Shown here: positions 20,773-32,865 of the stretch, one piece after another
Layout: each line of letters opens with the position of its first letter
Position numbering within the stretch: position 1 is the first letter of the stretch
Assembly: GCA_905221605.1 (NCBI GenBank)
Contig: CAJNDS010000034.1
Coordinates: forward strand, 188,001 to 249,459
From: Symbiodinium natans
Taxonomy: Eukaryota; Sar; Dinophyceae; Suessiales; Symbiodiniaceae
DNA: 61,459 nucleotides
Direction: 5' to 3'
Position numbers and translations under genes: made by a program
Notes under the pieces: generated by a model
The model's input: the letters and a program-made list of their open reading frames with translations, nothing else
Database searches by the model: none
Told to the model about the DNA's origin: nothing

Positions 20773-23700
20773 TTATGCATGCTGAGGTGGGGCATCACGT
20801 GTGTGGAATCGTGTTTGTTGAAGAAGCGCTACCTGAAGGCTCTGAGCTTGACAACCAGTCCAGCCAGTTGTGTCAATGTGTTGTGCCGTGGTCTTATTTA
20901 TGCCGAGGTCTCGCGGTTATGACACAGCTTTCGCTTTGAAGACGTCGGCAGCAGTCAGCAGCACAATGATGCGGTAAAAAAAGCCGAGGTGTGTGTCACA
21001 ACTGGTGCATATATCTTGACCTGCATGACTCTATGTCCTAAATTCCTAAATGTTCGAGGGTCAGCTTGTGTGTGATTCCTACATCTGAGGGCCTAAGTGT
21101 TGGGCAGATCATCGCCAAACCATTCGTGTATGCGGGGCTTTGGCTCAAATGCTGCTGCTGTAGCTGCCCACAGGGGCGCTTTCTTTCTGCCGGGCACCCG
21201 GACCACGCATTGGGAATAGGGAACGAAGCTGCCAGAAATGTTCGCATTGGGAATTGGGTCAAGAATGTGTCTGTGCGAGAGTTGAAAATGCCAACTCAGA
21301 AGCGAGCGCGACATGGTGCAACATTGTGTTCGAAGGTTCGTCTTGTTCTTTCGTCTCTGCGGGCTCCTCACGTCGTAGAGGTCTGACTGCAGGGGGGTGT
21401 CGTGACTCTTTGCGAGTGCGTGGGGCAAGGGCAAGTATGTTATCGTGTTTGCGTTGCGAGGGAGCTTGCCTTCGCGCTTGGTGCATTGCTATTTGAGCTG
21501 AGGGCCATGAAGGAGAGCCCAGCACTTCAAAGCCAGCACATGGGCACCGGCTTGGAAAGCGGAAGCCGAAGCGGGACTTCAACGATACAACAGGGATTCA
21601 ACGGAGCGACGGTTTTGCTCGACACTTGATGGAAGCTGGCTGAATTGGCGAAGCTACCTTTGGCTCTGCTTTGGCTGCACCGATGTGCAACAAATAGTCC
21701 GATTTAGGACGCCCTTTGTCACATACACACACACACACACATCCGGCCAAAACCTTCTTCCGCTTGTGGCAGAGAAATATCCGCACCAGCAACGCCGCCA
21801 CCATGCAGTTCATATAGGCCGGCATATAGGCGATGAAGGCGCTACCTTGTCAATTTCGTGTAGCTTTGTCCAGCTTCTTGTGGCATGTGAGGTCAGGCCT
21901 TCTATGTCCAACACTTGCTGCCGGAAGGCTGCGTTGCCTGCTTCTTGTCGTGCTGGCAGATGTTGTCTACGGTCGTGTCATTGCAAATGATGAAGACTCA
22001 TGGCCAGAGGCAGCCCAATGCATGGAATGCCTGGAAACAGGCCGCTCCAGGCTGGCTTTTTCTCGTCCTTGCATCTTGGTTTCAGGTGCTGATGGTGCGT
22101 TTTTGGATGGATATGGCCAGCTGGTTATCACTAGTGGGGCGTTCCAGCAGCTGTGGAGCTAGCAAAGAACACAGTGCCGTCTCCAGGACCTCGAGTATGG
22201 CAGCACGCCGACCAGACTGAAGAAGAACACAGGACTGATTTTCACGCCGAAGTGAAGGGTTGGGTTGGCTCTCGTCCTTGGCCTCCCTTGCTGGCAGTTT
22301 CCGGGTTTCGATACCTGTTCGCTCACTTCGTCGACACTTAGCGGCAAGATGTGCATGCGTTGTGTGCCCTTGCCGTCAACGACTTGGGCAAATTTTCAAG
22401 TAGTCTTCAGATACCGTTTGCGACAGTCTCAGGTAGTATCCCACATTTGCTTCATCGCTGCTTGGACCGCAGGATGAAGGGGAGCCCAAGGTCCTGCGGT
22501 CACTTTTGTTGAGGTTCTAATCGCCTGGGTCAGCTGCAGCTTTGCACATTGGGAAGCTTTGGATGAGCCCCTGTCACAACCGATCCAGCTCCGCATCATG
22601 TCAGCACAAGAGTTTTCAAGGATGTGGACGGGTGCAGCTTGATGCCACACCAGCTCTTCTGGATTAGTTTGGTATCTGGTTGTCTTCATATGGCCCCAGG
22701 CATTGTGGATGCGCGCACCGAACCAGGAGAGTGCTGGAATCCAGCTGCACTTTTCGAGCGCAGGCAGGTTCTCCAGGTTTGGGGCAGTTTAGTCAGTCTT
22801 CCGGATGCTTGTTCCTCGTGTTTTCTCTTTTGCTGTTCGTCACTATGGTTTTGTTTTGCTTTTCATTTTTGCAAGTTTTTCCCTTTGGATATGAGATCCG
22901 CTGGTGATGTGGTTTTTTAGTGGCCTACTAGCTTCGACAAGGGATTCCCAAGAAGCCGAGGGCGAGTAAGAAAGCATGCAGAGATGTTGTGTTGTTCACA
23001 GCAACTTCGCACCCTTGAGCTGTGTTCGCCGCAGCACACGACGAGGCCCAGAACAGCCAACCAGATATCCGGACTATGCGAGATCAAGGCATCCAGTATC
23101 TCCAGCAACCGTCTCCGAAGTTTCTTGGCACTGATGCTCGGCCTGCAAACGTTGCGGCGATCTGAGAGCGTGAACATGCAAAGCATCAAAGCAGTTGCAC
23201 TACGTCATGCACCTCTAATTTGATGAGCTTTTCACGCTGCAAGGATGCTGGGCCCGTTAGTCGTCATCGAGACAGTGCTGCATTGGTTTCAAGGGACACA
23301 TTTTCCACTCACAGCTTCGCGGAGCTTTTTCATCGCGCCCTCCCTAGTACTAGCACAAGCCGAGCACAAGGGCACATGCTGCATCGTGTTGCATTCACAT
23401 GTCAGCCTTGACGTGTGCACTGGAACACGTAAGCAGTCAAGGCAAACACCGGAAGGGAAATGGAGAGGAAGCTTCCGGTCGTTGACGTGGCTTCGATTCT
23501 GATCATGATTGCATCCTGTCAGCATGTTCCACTTTCAAGTTGCGGATCTTCAACCTTCGTGAGAACATGTCGCTCCAAGTGCAGTCACTCATGTTTTCGC
23601 ATTCTGGCGACTTCATATTTGGAGTTTCCCCCGTGAACGACGATCAATGCCTCCCAGGGTAGGTATCGTGGTTCAGTGATTCAGCATAGTTAGGTTAGTG

Positions 23701-25286
23701 TACTGTGGTCTCCAGTTGTGCAGGCTGCACGGTGACAGGGAACCGGGCCGTTTAGTCCCCAGTCTGAACACCTTGGTTTTCAAAAAGGGCAATTGATGTG
23801 TTTGGCAAGGAAACGTCTCGGGTCAATTGACAGAGGGAAAAGAAAATTGACAGAGGGTTGCGAGCTGCTGATGGCGCATACTGCGCAGAAACTGTACAGG
23901 GCCACTGCATTGAATTTGAACGTATTTTGCCCTAGCTTTTTGGAGACGATTCATGATGGCTGGTGCGCGGGGGGCGGGAGCTGGACCTCTTCTTGGTGTA
24001 AACATCACTGAGGATGTGGCGCCACGGTGCTGTTGAGTCTAGAAAAGAACTCTGTGCTGTGAAGGTTTGGCCGAACATCTCGACGCAGATGTTGGTTTAC
24101 ACATGTTTTACCTCGAAGATTGTATTTGGCGGCTCCGAAATTGGAAGAGTGTGGTGCGAGAGAGAGTCGAGCTGAATTTCAGTTGTCGGCTGCAGCATAC
24201 CACAGCAAGTGTTATGCGTTTGGCCCTGTCGTTCTCAACGCCCTGAACTGTGCAGGCAATGGCCACCTTTTTCTTCTATTGTGGTATGTGGAGTATTGTT
24301 TTTGCCTTAGGTCTGTCTGCACACCGAGCTGTTGTGCAACTGTTGCCAGTTGTTGTTTGTTTGCTGGAGGCTCTCCTGTACATGAGAGCGCATGATTTGG
24401 AGTCGGGCCTCGCATCTGTTCAAACTTATGTCCAGCTGCTTGTGCGCTCTGCCAGCAGAATCAGAATCATTCCATCGACTGGCGTTTTCATTTGTTGACT
24501 AAGTCTGGTGTGCATGTTGGGTCGTTGTGATGCTTGCTGAGGTGTTGTTTCAGCATGCTGGTAAAGCTGAAGTCGTGGCTGATGTTCATTGTCCTGACCC
24601 TGGGCAAGGAGTTCTCTTTTGAGTTGTCTGCGTGTGCAGTGTGCAGTCTAAGGTTAGCTACTTGCTATACAGCTGCATTGTCTCCTACGTGGACCCACTT
24701 TTCCTGGCCTTCATTCCAACAGTGGGGCCCCATGTTCGGTTGATGTTGCAGTCATGAGTCGTGGCAACCGGGAGACGTAAGGTTCTGCTACTGGTGTTCA
24801 TTCTCTCGCCTGCCGCAAATCGTCGGCAGGTTGCCTGCTGTTGGAAAATTTTGCTGTTTCACTCTAGCACATTGGTGACATGACCAGCTTTGGAGGCAGT
24901 CGGGGAGAACGGTGCTTTGTCGCAGGCTAAGATTTGTGGCATGCGTCTCCTGAAGTTCGGAAGCATGGTGGATCCTCGTTGCCCCCTGACCCAAGGCTAC
25001 CCACAATCAAGGCAGCATTGCTCGACCTTGCTTCGTTGGCTTACGATCATGCATGAGTCCCCGGCGGCGCGGAAGAAAGGGACTACCTCTGCAGAGATTC
25101 TTGCACCCTCCTAGAGAAAAATCTAGCATAGCAAATGCCTGGAGCTGCTGCAGTGATTGCGTTTGGGTTCAAGGCCATTGACTCGTTTATCTGGATACGT
25201 GTTCGGCTGGCTGCACGGTTCCGCGCGCCTGTGGTGTCATGGAGTGGACAGGCTCACTGGCAAGTGGATAAGCAGCAAAAGCTGCC
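20773..25286. other. Long stretch without supportable genes
   Basis: Only short mutually shadowing open frames occur. An (AC)10 microsatellite lies at about 21722-21741. The sequence has the TG-rich, T-rich character of dinoflagellate introns and spacer, so introns or 3' UTR of the riboflavin gene may occupy the first part. Nothing else recognised. Confidence 0.4.
21722..21741. repeat. (AC)10 microsatellite
   Basis: A pure ACACAC run between CAT and ATCCGG. Confidence 0.9.
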
Positions 25287-26342
25287 ATGTGGCATCGCGT
25301 GATTTGGTTGCTTGTGTCTCTCAGCTCGAGTCGCATTCAAACACAGAAGAGTTGGGAAGATTGTCTGGCTTCTGCACACCTGGAAATAGACAGGGCGCCA
25401 GACAAAAAAGATATGTTTGTCACCACGTCACGTCTGTACAAACGGCACTTGGCCAAACACTTTTGCAAGCTTCCAAGCCGTACTGTCGTCTTGGAGTTGG
25501 GAGTGTATCATGGACATTCCACTGCGGTATTGGCTGCAATGTTTCAGCAAGTCATAGCGGTGGATATCGATGAAACATATCTGAGAATAGCAGCACACAA
25601 CGATCGGAACCATTCCAACATTGTCTTTTTAACAGTTGATTTAATGGCTGGTGGCTGGCACATGTTGGCAAGCAGTGGAGTTCAAGTGGTCGTTGTTGAT
25701 GCAAATCATCGGTATGAGTATGTACGTGCAGACGCGTACAATGCGTTATCGTACTTACCCCAGCTGGAGTACCTGGTGTTCGACGACTTTGGCCATGAGA
25801 TCGGTGTGCAGCGCACCGTGAGGGAGCTCCAGAGCAACGGTGCCATCGTAGATTGCCACGGTATCGGTCTTGGTTCGAACGGATCACGGTGGAGGTACCA
25901 GAACTGGAATGAAGAGACGGGTGAGACTTTCATGAGTTGGACCAATGAGTCCGAAGGGATGATTTGCAAAAGAGGGAACGTCTCGATATCTGGCTCAGCA
26001 CAAAGATTTGTTGACCAGCGTTTCTACATCTACAGCCAACCATTGGGGCAGTTTTGTCCGTCTGCAATTCTGCGTCTTTTGCCTGGTGGCAAGCTAGTTA
26101 CAAGCCTTTGGGGAGACGGACAGTGGAGAGCGGAAAGAGATTCCTTAGGTTCCGCGCAGGAACGTGATACTCTTCTGTTGGAGCTCGCAGGGTTGTCTTC
26201 GGACCCGATCGAGTTGCTCTTTAATTCTCCTAGATCGGCTTTTGTTTTGTCACGACTGGGTGCGACAAGACCGGATTGGTTTGGCATCCGGGATCACCTT
26301 GTCTTCGAGCCCTTCCAGCGTGCAACACGGCAGTTCGATTAG
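25287..26342 (+). CDS. SAM-dependent methyltransferase-like protein with signal peptide
   Basis: A single 351-residue open frame. The ATG at 25287 follows CTGCC and is the first in frame after a stop-containing region. Residues 1-20 (MWHRVIWLLVSLSSSRIQTQ) form a likely signal peptide or anchor. Residues ~66-95 read VVLELGVYHGHSTAVLAAMF then VIAVDID, a class I SAM-binding motif I with the acidic end of strand 2. Residues ~129-165 (VQVVVVDANHRYEYV, then LEYLVFDDFG) match the motif IV/V region of the Methyltransf_24-like group (VIDG-H-YE and DD). The remaining ~180 residues are not assigned. The substrate is unknown. The gene has no visible intron, which suggests a retroposed or recently acquired copy. 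Confidence 0.7.
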   Translation: MWHRVIWLLVSLSSSRIQTQKSWEDCLASAHLEIDRAPDKKDMFVTTSRLYKRHLAKHFCKLPSRTVVLELGVYHGHSTAVLAAMFQQVIAVDIDETYLRIAAHNDRNHSNIVFLTVDLMAGGWHMLASSGVQVVVVDANHRYEYVRADAYNALSYLPQLEYLVFDDFGHEIGVQRTVRELQSNGAIVDCHGIGLGSNGSRWRYQNWNEETGETFMSWTNESEGMICKRGNVSISGSAQRFVDQRFYIYSQPLGQFCPSAILRLLPGGKLVTSLWGDGQWRAERDSLGSAQERDTLLLELAGLSSDPIELLFNSPRSAFVLSRLGATRPDWFGIRDHLVFEPFQRATRQFD

Positions 26343-28408
26343 CAGCCGAGAGAAAGTGCTTCAGTTTATTGCCGCCATTTGCCGCCCCAAACGTAAAATG
26401 AGACAAGGGTCGTCAAGGGTGTCATGTGACAAGATGATGTCCCTGCAAGCCGTGCATTTGCCTGTGAGAAGTCTCGGTTCAACAGTCGTGAGCAGATTTT
26501 ACCGTAGGACCGTAGGATAGCCTAGAAAGCTGCCGAGATAAGTGTTGCGTGTCCCCGAGGCAAGTGTGCAGGGTTTGAGCCTCCTCATAAGCATCGCAGA
26601 TATTCTTAGACACATGCTGGTTTTTGCAGGTGCTGGGCATGTCGTCGCCCAGCAACACACCAGCGATGCCTTCGGTCCCGGCCGGGGGGCACAGCGGGGA
26701 AGAGCTATGAAGAGCTTTGCATTATTTGCGAAGTGCACACTGCCAACCTTAATATTTTTGTTTCCGTAGCCCAATTCAGACTTTCAAGTTGCTGCAAGGC
26801 ACCTTGGCACATCCTTTCGATTGACTTAGCTTCGTGTTTCAAGGACTGGGCACATCCGACACCCTCACCCTCGCTTATGGCCAAGAACTCAGTTCGGTTT
26901 CTATGTGAACGATTCTGTTGATGTCCTGGCTGAATTGAGCAAGAACCCAGGTTCGCATGCCAGACCCAAAAGCCTGGCAAGCTCCACATTTTGGGTCGAT
27001 GTGGCTCATCTCACTTGAGGGGACTGGGGGCTTGGTCAAGCTTGCCTGACGTGCTCGAGGCTAAATGGCAAAGCTCTACCTGGAATGGATGTGCAGGGCT
27101 CTGATTCGTCTCTCCGAACGCTTCTGTCACAGGCAGGCGGAAATTGCAAAACCAAGCAGCAGCTGAGTTGACGGATCAGACCTGACAGGTTTGTGCTCCT
27201 TTTGTGCAAGGGATGGTGTGACCTGACTGGATTTGTATGTTCCTTTGGAATGGATGCAGAGCTCTGCGCCGATATGCAGTTGCCCGCATGCTTTCTGTGC
27301 TGACGTGCTTCTTCACAAGCTCGCTTGCTACATGTCTTTTCCTACCAAATTCGTTTCTCATGCTGCTTAGGACGGCAGTGGCTTGGCCGCAGTTGTGTTT
27401 GATGTCCAGTCTGGCACTTTCTCAAATGTCTTTATGCCTCAACCGTGCAGCCCCCCCTGCCAGGTGGAGCAGGTTGTCCAGCAAGAAGTGGAGCGCCAGG
27501 TAAAGTTACTTCGACAGCAGGACCTTTGGACCTATGTGCCGCGTTGGTGTGTCTGTCTCCTGCTCTACTTGCAAGTGTGCTGCATCATGCTAGGATAGCC
27601 ACGCGTCGATGAGCTGGCCCCGACGACAAAGTAGAGAGCACCAGCAGCAACACTACGGAAACCCTGCAGAGGGCATGCCGTTCGGAAGCTGGGCTTGCAG
27701 CAACGTGGATTGCGTTTCAAACAAAGAGCCGTCATTTCCGTGCAGATGTGTGCAAGAAGCTCAGGACACGTTTTCTCAGCCCAGTATGAGCAGCAGAGCC
27801 AGGGTGCAGGTTCCGATGCCGGGTGGCAAGTTCTTGGGATTGCACCAGATCCTCCACAGGCGAAGCGGACACAATGAAGCTGGCCAGCGTGGCCTCTTTG
27901 CCTTTGCGTGAAGAATCCTCGGAGGCTGCCTGAAGGAATTTGGCTGCATTCATGGGAGGCACATGTTTAGTACACGCCAGGACGAGTGCGAGGCCGACGG
28001 GGAGAACAGAGGCAGCGGAATGCTGTGCTTTTGCTCTTTCAGGGGGAATTCGCATGTTGCCTGCACGTTGATCTGATTCAGCATGGCTAGGCTTTGTGCA
28101 ATCAAGTGAGGCCACCTGTTGTTCTGATCCGGACAGGTCACTTCCAAGCACTTTTTGGTGGAAAAGCTCCGACTTCACACTCAAGGTGGGGTTGGCGCAA
28201 TCTTTTCGCAATAGCCAAGGTATGTGTAGCCGAGCCAAACAAGATCAAGCTTGTGCAGGTCGTCATCGTTCTCGCAACGCTCCAACGCGACCCCCTCCGA
28301 TGATGAGGGAGAGCCTCCGGGCCCGAGACACAGAAATTGCTTGTTGGCGGGGGGGAGATTCCGTGGCTGTTCTTTGCCAAGAAGTCTTTTGCAGGCTTCA
28401 GCTCCCAG

Positions 28409-28476
28409 ATGGGAGCCGGAGCTCCCGGAGCTCCCGGAGCTCCCGGAGTTGCCGGTGCTCCCGGAGCTCCCGGAGC
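28409..28476 (+). repeat. GGAGCTCCC 9-bp tandem repeat (collagen-like Gly-Ala-Pro in one frame)
   Basis: Seven to eight degenerate copies of the self-complementary-rich 9-mer GGAGCTCCC. Because the unit is a multiple of three, one + frame reads GAPGAPGAPGVAGAPGAPGA, a collagen-like triplet repeat, without stops for more than 120 codons, although no start or other domain is evident. Confidence 0.6.
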
Positions 28477-28624
28477 GCCGGTCGATGGGGGGAAAGACCC
28501 TTTGTACCTCCACTGGTCACGAGGCGAGGACAGCGTCTCCCGCCCCCCCCGGACTTTGTTTGCATCATGCTTTTATTTACTTAATTCATGTCTTTATTTA
28601 TTGTTTATTCATGTTTTTTGTTGG

Positions 28625-28646
28625 GGTGTGTGTGTGTGTGTGTGTG
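28625..28646. repeat. (GT)11 microsatellite
   Basis: A GTGTGT run followed by GCGCGC. Confidence 0.9.
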
Positions 28647-30113
28647 CGCGCCCTCTACATTCTTCACTGAGAATGCTGCATCTTGAAATTGTGCTGCACC
28701 ATGCGCAGCAGCCGTGAGGCCAATCGCATCGAGAAAGACCGTCATTGACACCAACGGTTTCTCCTGTGACCCCCAATGTCTCGCCCAGCGGTGGTATCCC
28801 ACGAGCCACGGTGTGAAAGTTGCTCGATAGATCGCCTTATGTTGATGCGAGGTCTCTTGATCCATACATCGTTTACGTAGGCGGCTAGACTGTTGTGGTG
28901 GTTGACTCGTTGCCAAGGACAGGGCACGAAGCAATCAGTGGACTCCGGCCTTTTGGGCAGCATAGAATGCTTCGACGGCTTTCATAATGATGGGAATCGG
29001 ATGAAGATCCATGAGCTAGAAGCTGAGGCCATCACCCTGATGCCGGGACTTCGCAGGCTGAGGAAATTCAGGTCCAACCTGGACAGCGATCAGGGGTCAC
29101 ACATGCAGCCAGGTAAAGTCGGCGGTTGTTTGCCGACACTGGAAGTCAAAAGGCTGGTGCAGACTTGGTGACGAATGTGCCTACCTCACCTGATTCAACT
29201 TCGTGCGATGTATGTTGGCAGTGGATAGTGACAACAGGGTTGTGTTCCTAGGCAAGTTTGCCCATCCGGAACACAAGTGTGGAGCAGGGTCGCAGATAAA
29301 GAAGGTGAGTGGCTCAGCCTGCGCATGTGATGCAAGTCCTACCACTGTGGGGTACATTTTCTTGTGGTTGTGGCGACAGGAGAAGGACCGGCCTGTGACA
29401 ACCAGCAGTGGCAGACCGGCACCTAGTAATCTCCTTGACAAATCTTGGCAAGTCTTGAAAGCAATATTCGGTTGGCTGAGACTTTGGGTTGCGCGTGCAA
29501 GCTTTCTGCGGAACAGAGCAGTCCCCACCTTGCATGTGCTTGGCCCGGGAAGTCGCAGGTGAAGTCCTCTGAAAAGACACTTTCCATCAAATCCGGGTGT
29601 TTGTTTGATCTGACGCTGTGCCATGCCAAACCAGCGAACCAGGCAATCCTAAGCCAAGCCAGCCATGTCCAGTTCATCCACATTGATCTTAATCAGCCAG
29701 ACACGAGACAGTCTTGGGCTCGTCCTGAATCATTGCGCAGAAGCGCTGGCTGCAATCGTGCACATATCGCGAGAACAGATCGGTAGCGGCAACGAAGGCA
29801 GCAGCAGCAGAAGAGGCAGAGAACACCCGTGCCTGTGTGGGTCGATTGATGAGTAATGTTTCTGGGGCTGAACCCTCATGTGAGAAGGGCTTCCTTTGGT
29901 TCTCTGAAGCTGAGGATCAGATGCATCACCGCAGAGCCAGGCGAAATGAGCTACTGCCTTCACCGATTTTAACATTTGGTCTACCCTGCGGTGTAGAAGA
30001 TCCGCTCCATCAGCGCCTCCTTGATAAAGTTCCCCTGCTCCCTTTCTCTCAAGTTTGAAAGCCACTGGCCTCTACTCCTACCTTTTCTCATTTGCCATGG
30101 TTTACCTCCCACA

Positions 30114-30199
30114 GCCGGAGAGGCGAAGTCGAAGAAGAAGGCCAAAAGCGGCAAGGACCCCGAGGCCGGCTCGCCGAATTCGCCGAACCCAGCAGCATA
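30114..30199 (+). CDS. Possible terminal exon with a lysine-rich tail
   Basis: After a pyrimidine-rich stretch ending in CCCACAG at 30107-30113 the sequence reads GEAKSKKKAKSGKDPEAG followed by SPNSPNPAA and a TAA stop. A basic Lys/Ala/Ser tail followed at once by a stop looks like a real 3' exon end rather than random translation. Upstream exons were not found, and the function is unknown. Confidence 0.25.
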
Positions 30200-30270
30200 A
30201 ACTTGTTCACTCAGTGAGTTGCTTTTGGCTTTTTTGCTATCTTGTTCAGATATAGATTAGTACTGTACCT

Positions 30271-30330
30271 TTCTCTCTGTCTCTCTCTCTCTCTCTTTTT
30301 CCTCTCTCTGTCCCAAACTCTCTTTCTGAC
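30271..30330 (+). repeat. CT-rich microsatellite
   Basis: CTCTCTCT runs interrupted by GTCTC and TTTTTC. It lies 70 bp downstream of the Lys-rich exon-like end. Confidence 0.85.
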
Positions 30331-32097
30331 TTTTTTGTCGCGCTTAGGTCTTGTCCGGCTTGCCGGCCCTTACGCCAGGCGGGCTGTGCCCGAGCGTGTT
30401 CACCTGTGGATGCTCCGCTGCCTACTTCCTTTATGTGTTGCCACTGCGAGGATTGGTGCAGGCCCACATCAGCGCCTAGCGGACCCTGTCTGCATGTTGT
30501 GGCGGTTGGAAGTTCTGGTCCAGCGGATGAGTTTGCCTTCCAGAGTCGCCAGCAAGCTAGTAGCCAGAAGCTGTAACAAGCTTTGTTCCGGCTGTCTCGT
30601 CTTCCGAAACGGAACGCTCCTTATTCTTCGGCCCTGGTTGCAGCGCTTTGCTTTCGTAGCGTTCGTGATTTAGAGGACTGAAGGTATCGTCGTTGGACGA
30701 ATGTGGGAAGATGAAAGCAAGTGGTTGCCGAAAGCTGCTGTGTGAAGCCAAAGGCTCACCGATGAGCAGTGACAGGTTCGACGAAAACAATTATCTAAGC
30801 ACTTCTCCCATGTCTGGGTTCGTCCGGCCTATGCAGAGCATCAGCTGAAAGAACGAAAGAACATAGCATGTGAAGAGGTCTTGCCCTGCTTCGGCATTGC
30901 TTGGATGCTTCGGTGGCGCAGGCTGACAAGGACGAAATTCAGTGGAGTTGAGGAGCACTTGCAGCTTATGGGCTACCGGCTTGACAAAGACACGACTGCT
31001 TGTATGCCAGACAATCATGAGCGGGGGAGCAGAACAGGAGGGTTCCTGTCCAGAACGTGAGGTGTGCTTGAGCATGCAGGCGCTCTGCGTAGCGTTCTGC
31101 GTTTGCGTCTGCGTAGCATCGTTGCAGTTGCTTGAAATACTGAGGGCACAGAAGTTGGGGCCAGGGAGTTCTCCCAGAATGCCAAACTGGTTGCTTTTGG
31201 TGTCCCAAGTGCGACGAGGTGCAAAGAGGTGCGAACTCGAAAGACGATGCAAACCATGTGGGTGCATTCCACCACGGCACGTTCATTTCAAGTGGTGAAG
31301 TGGGTTGCATTTTTTTGAGGAATGTGTTGCATCGGGCAGGCTTGGACCTGTTTACACCACATGAGCAATCTATCAAATGCTTTTACACCTTCGACCAGAG
31401 AAGTTCAGAAGAGGGGTCTGTTACATCGACAATGTTGCGGTGCTCATGTGCCTCCGTGGCCCCGTCGAGCTTCTCTGCAGTGCCCACCCCCAAGAATCCC
31501 GCAGAGAATCCTGCCGAGTATCCTGGAGCACCCAGCACCCCAAGAATTCCGCGGGGAAAATCTCGCTGAGTGTGTCTGCTGCGTTGACGTGCAGAGTCCC
31601 AGAAAATCTATGCCGTGTCCAATCCATAGAGCATCCCTGGATGCAGCCGCGACAACCTCTTTTGGCGGAGTTTTCGCTGCAATTACCAGTCTGAAAATTG
31701 CAGGATGGCTCCCACATTGGTTAGCTTGAAGGTGGGGATTGTCGAAGTTACCAATTTTGGTTGGGCTTTGATCCGACAGTGGTCCCACCAAGACGTTGCT
31801 GAGCCTCAACACCCGAAGAAATTGGACCCTTGTTGTGGACCGTGTTGAGTTGGGCTCGTTGGGCTGGTTGGGTTCATGGTTGGGCTGAAAGCTCGTGTCA
31901 GAGCGAAGGACAATTCTCCCCAGCGAGAGGAAACGAACCACGTAGGAGAGAGCAACACTACATCCCACATCCAAGCAGCATGCATCCGTCAAGTCGTTCG
32001 GCGGGGCATGAGACATACCGCATGTGGCCAGTCGCTTGGGGATGTGTGCCCAATGTCTCCTGCAGCCGGCTCGAGTAACATAATGTAACATAACGCC

Positions 32098-32865
32098 ATG
32101 AACATTCAGTGCTTTGTGCCCTGGAAGGCGCATGAGGCCATTGCTTTCTGTCTCATCGATGCATATGAGTTCGGGGGACAACTTGCTGAGTCAACTACGA
32201 TTTGGCTTGGTGATACCCTTGGCGCGGAGGCATTGCCTCTTGTGCTGGGAGGGGGCCTAGCAAGCAGCGCCTGCTCACTGTGTTGTAGCACGAAATGGCC
32301 AGGCGTGTTGGGGATCTTGTTCCCATCCTCTTCGTGGCAGGTTTCCGTGGTGATGAGCAGCTTTGTCTGTGTCTCGGCAGTGTGCTTTCTCCATTGCCAG
32401 GGCACTCTTGTTTTATGGCGCGGAGAGATGGGCAAGGGCAATCTGAAAAGGATCGTGGCGGCAGGTACCATGATGTACACTAACCTCACACTCATGCCGG
32501 TCTTCGCGTATGCTTGCACCTTCCACCCTCAGTTCATTCTTTTCTTGCTCGCGGGCAAAGTGGGCTTTGCCACGGGAGGACTTCAGTTTCAAGAGGAGAT
32601 ACGACGAGCATGCGGTGACTTCATCAAGAGAAGAAGAGACGCACCAGGTCGGCCTCATCGGCCCCAACCCCAACCGCTTTCGCGGTCCGACACCCTTTGG
32701 CGTGAGTTCGAGCTTCTCACGGAAAGCGTATGTGCTTTGCTCTTCATTGACTCGCCGGCGCCCGCAAGCAAAGCATTGGTTGCAAATGCATGCAGCCGGG
32801 TAACCGCCACGTTTGGTATTGTCTGGCTGGTCTGGTGGCCAAACAGCTTCTTCGTGATGCCTTGA
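32098..32865 (+). CDS. Hypothetical hydrophobic protein, 255 codons
   Basis: One continuous + frame with ATG at 32098. The translation has hydrophobic stretches (VVMSSFVCVSAVCFLH; TMMYTNLTLMPVFAYAC; FILFLLAGKVGFATGG) and then a basic/proline segment (KRRRDAPGRPHRPQPQPL). It could be a small multi-pass membrane protein, or an accidental open frame, since a 137-codon minus-strand frame overlaps it. No family recognised. Confidence 0.25.
   Translation: MNIQCFVPWKAHEAIAFCLIDAYEFGGQLAESTTIWLGDTLGAEALPLVLGGGLASSACSLCCSTKWPGVLGILFPSSSWQVSVVMSSFVCVSAVCFLHCQGTLVLWRGEMGKGNLKRIVAAGTMMYTNLTLMPVFAYACTFHPQFILFLLAGKVGFATGGLQFQEEIRRACGDFIKRRRDAPGRPHRPQPQPLSRSDTLWREFELLTESVCALLFIDSPAPASKALVANACSRVTATFGIVWLVWWPNSFFVMP

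Larger units (their letters stand above)
26343..32097. other. Long stretch with microsatellites, no confident gene
   Basis: Open frames are short and overlap on both strands. Simple repeats: GGAGCTCCC 9-mers at 28409-28476, (GT)n at 28625-28646, CT-rich run at 30271-30330. A Lys-rich exon-like end at about 30114-30199 is listed separately. The rest is spacer or intron. Confidence 0.4.

Noticed and set aside
21137-21149. TTTGGCTCAAATG resembling the 3' end of the spliced leader
   Set aside because: The CCGTAGCC part is missing and no gene starts after it.
26762-26787. Possible relict of the dinoflagellate spliced leader (TCCGTAGCC ... TTTCAAG)
   Set aside because: Only the first nine bases match the leader exactly; the middle differs and has extra bases. 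A nine-base match is expected about once in a window this size when both strands are considered, and no coding region follows.
31444-32181. Minus-strand 245-codon open frame
   Set aside because: Translation is low in recognisable structure (QPNHEPNQPNEPN-type low complexity) and no start context or family supports it.
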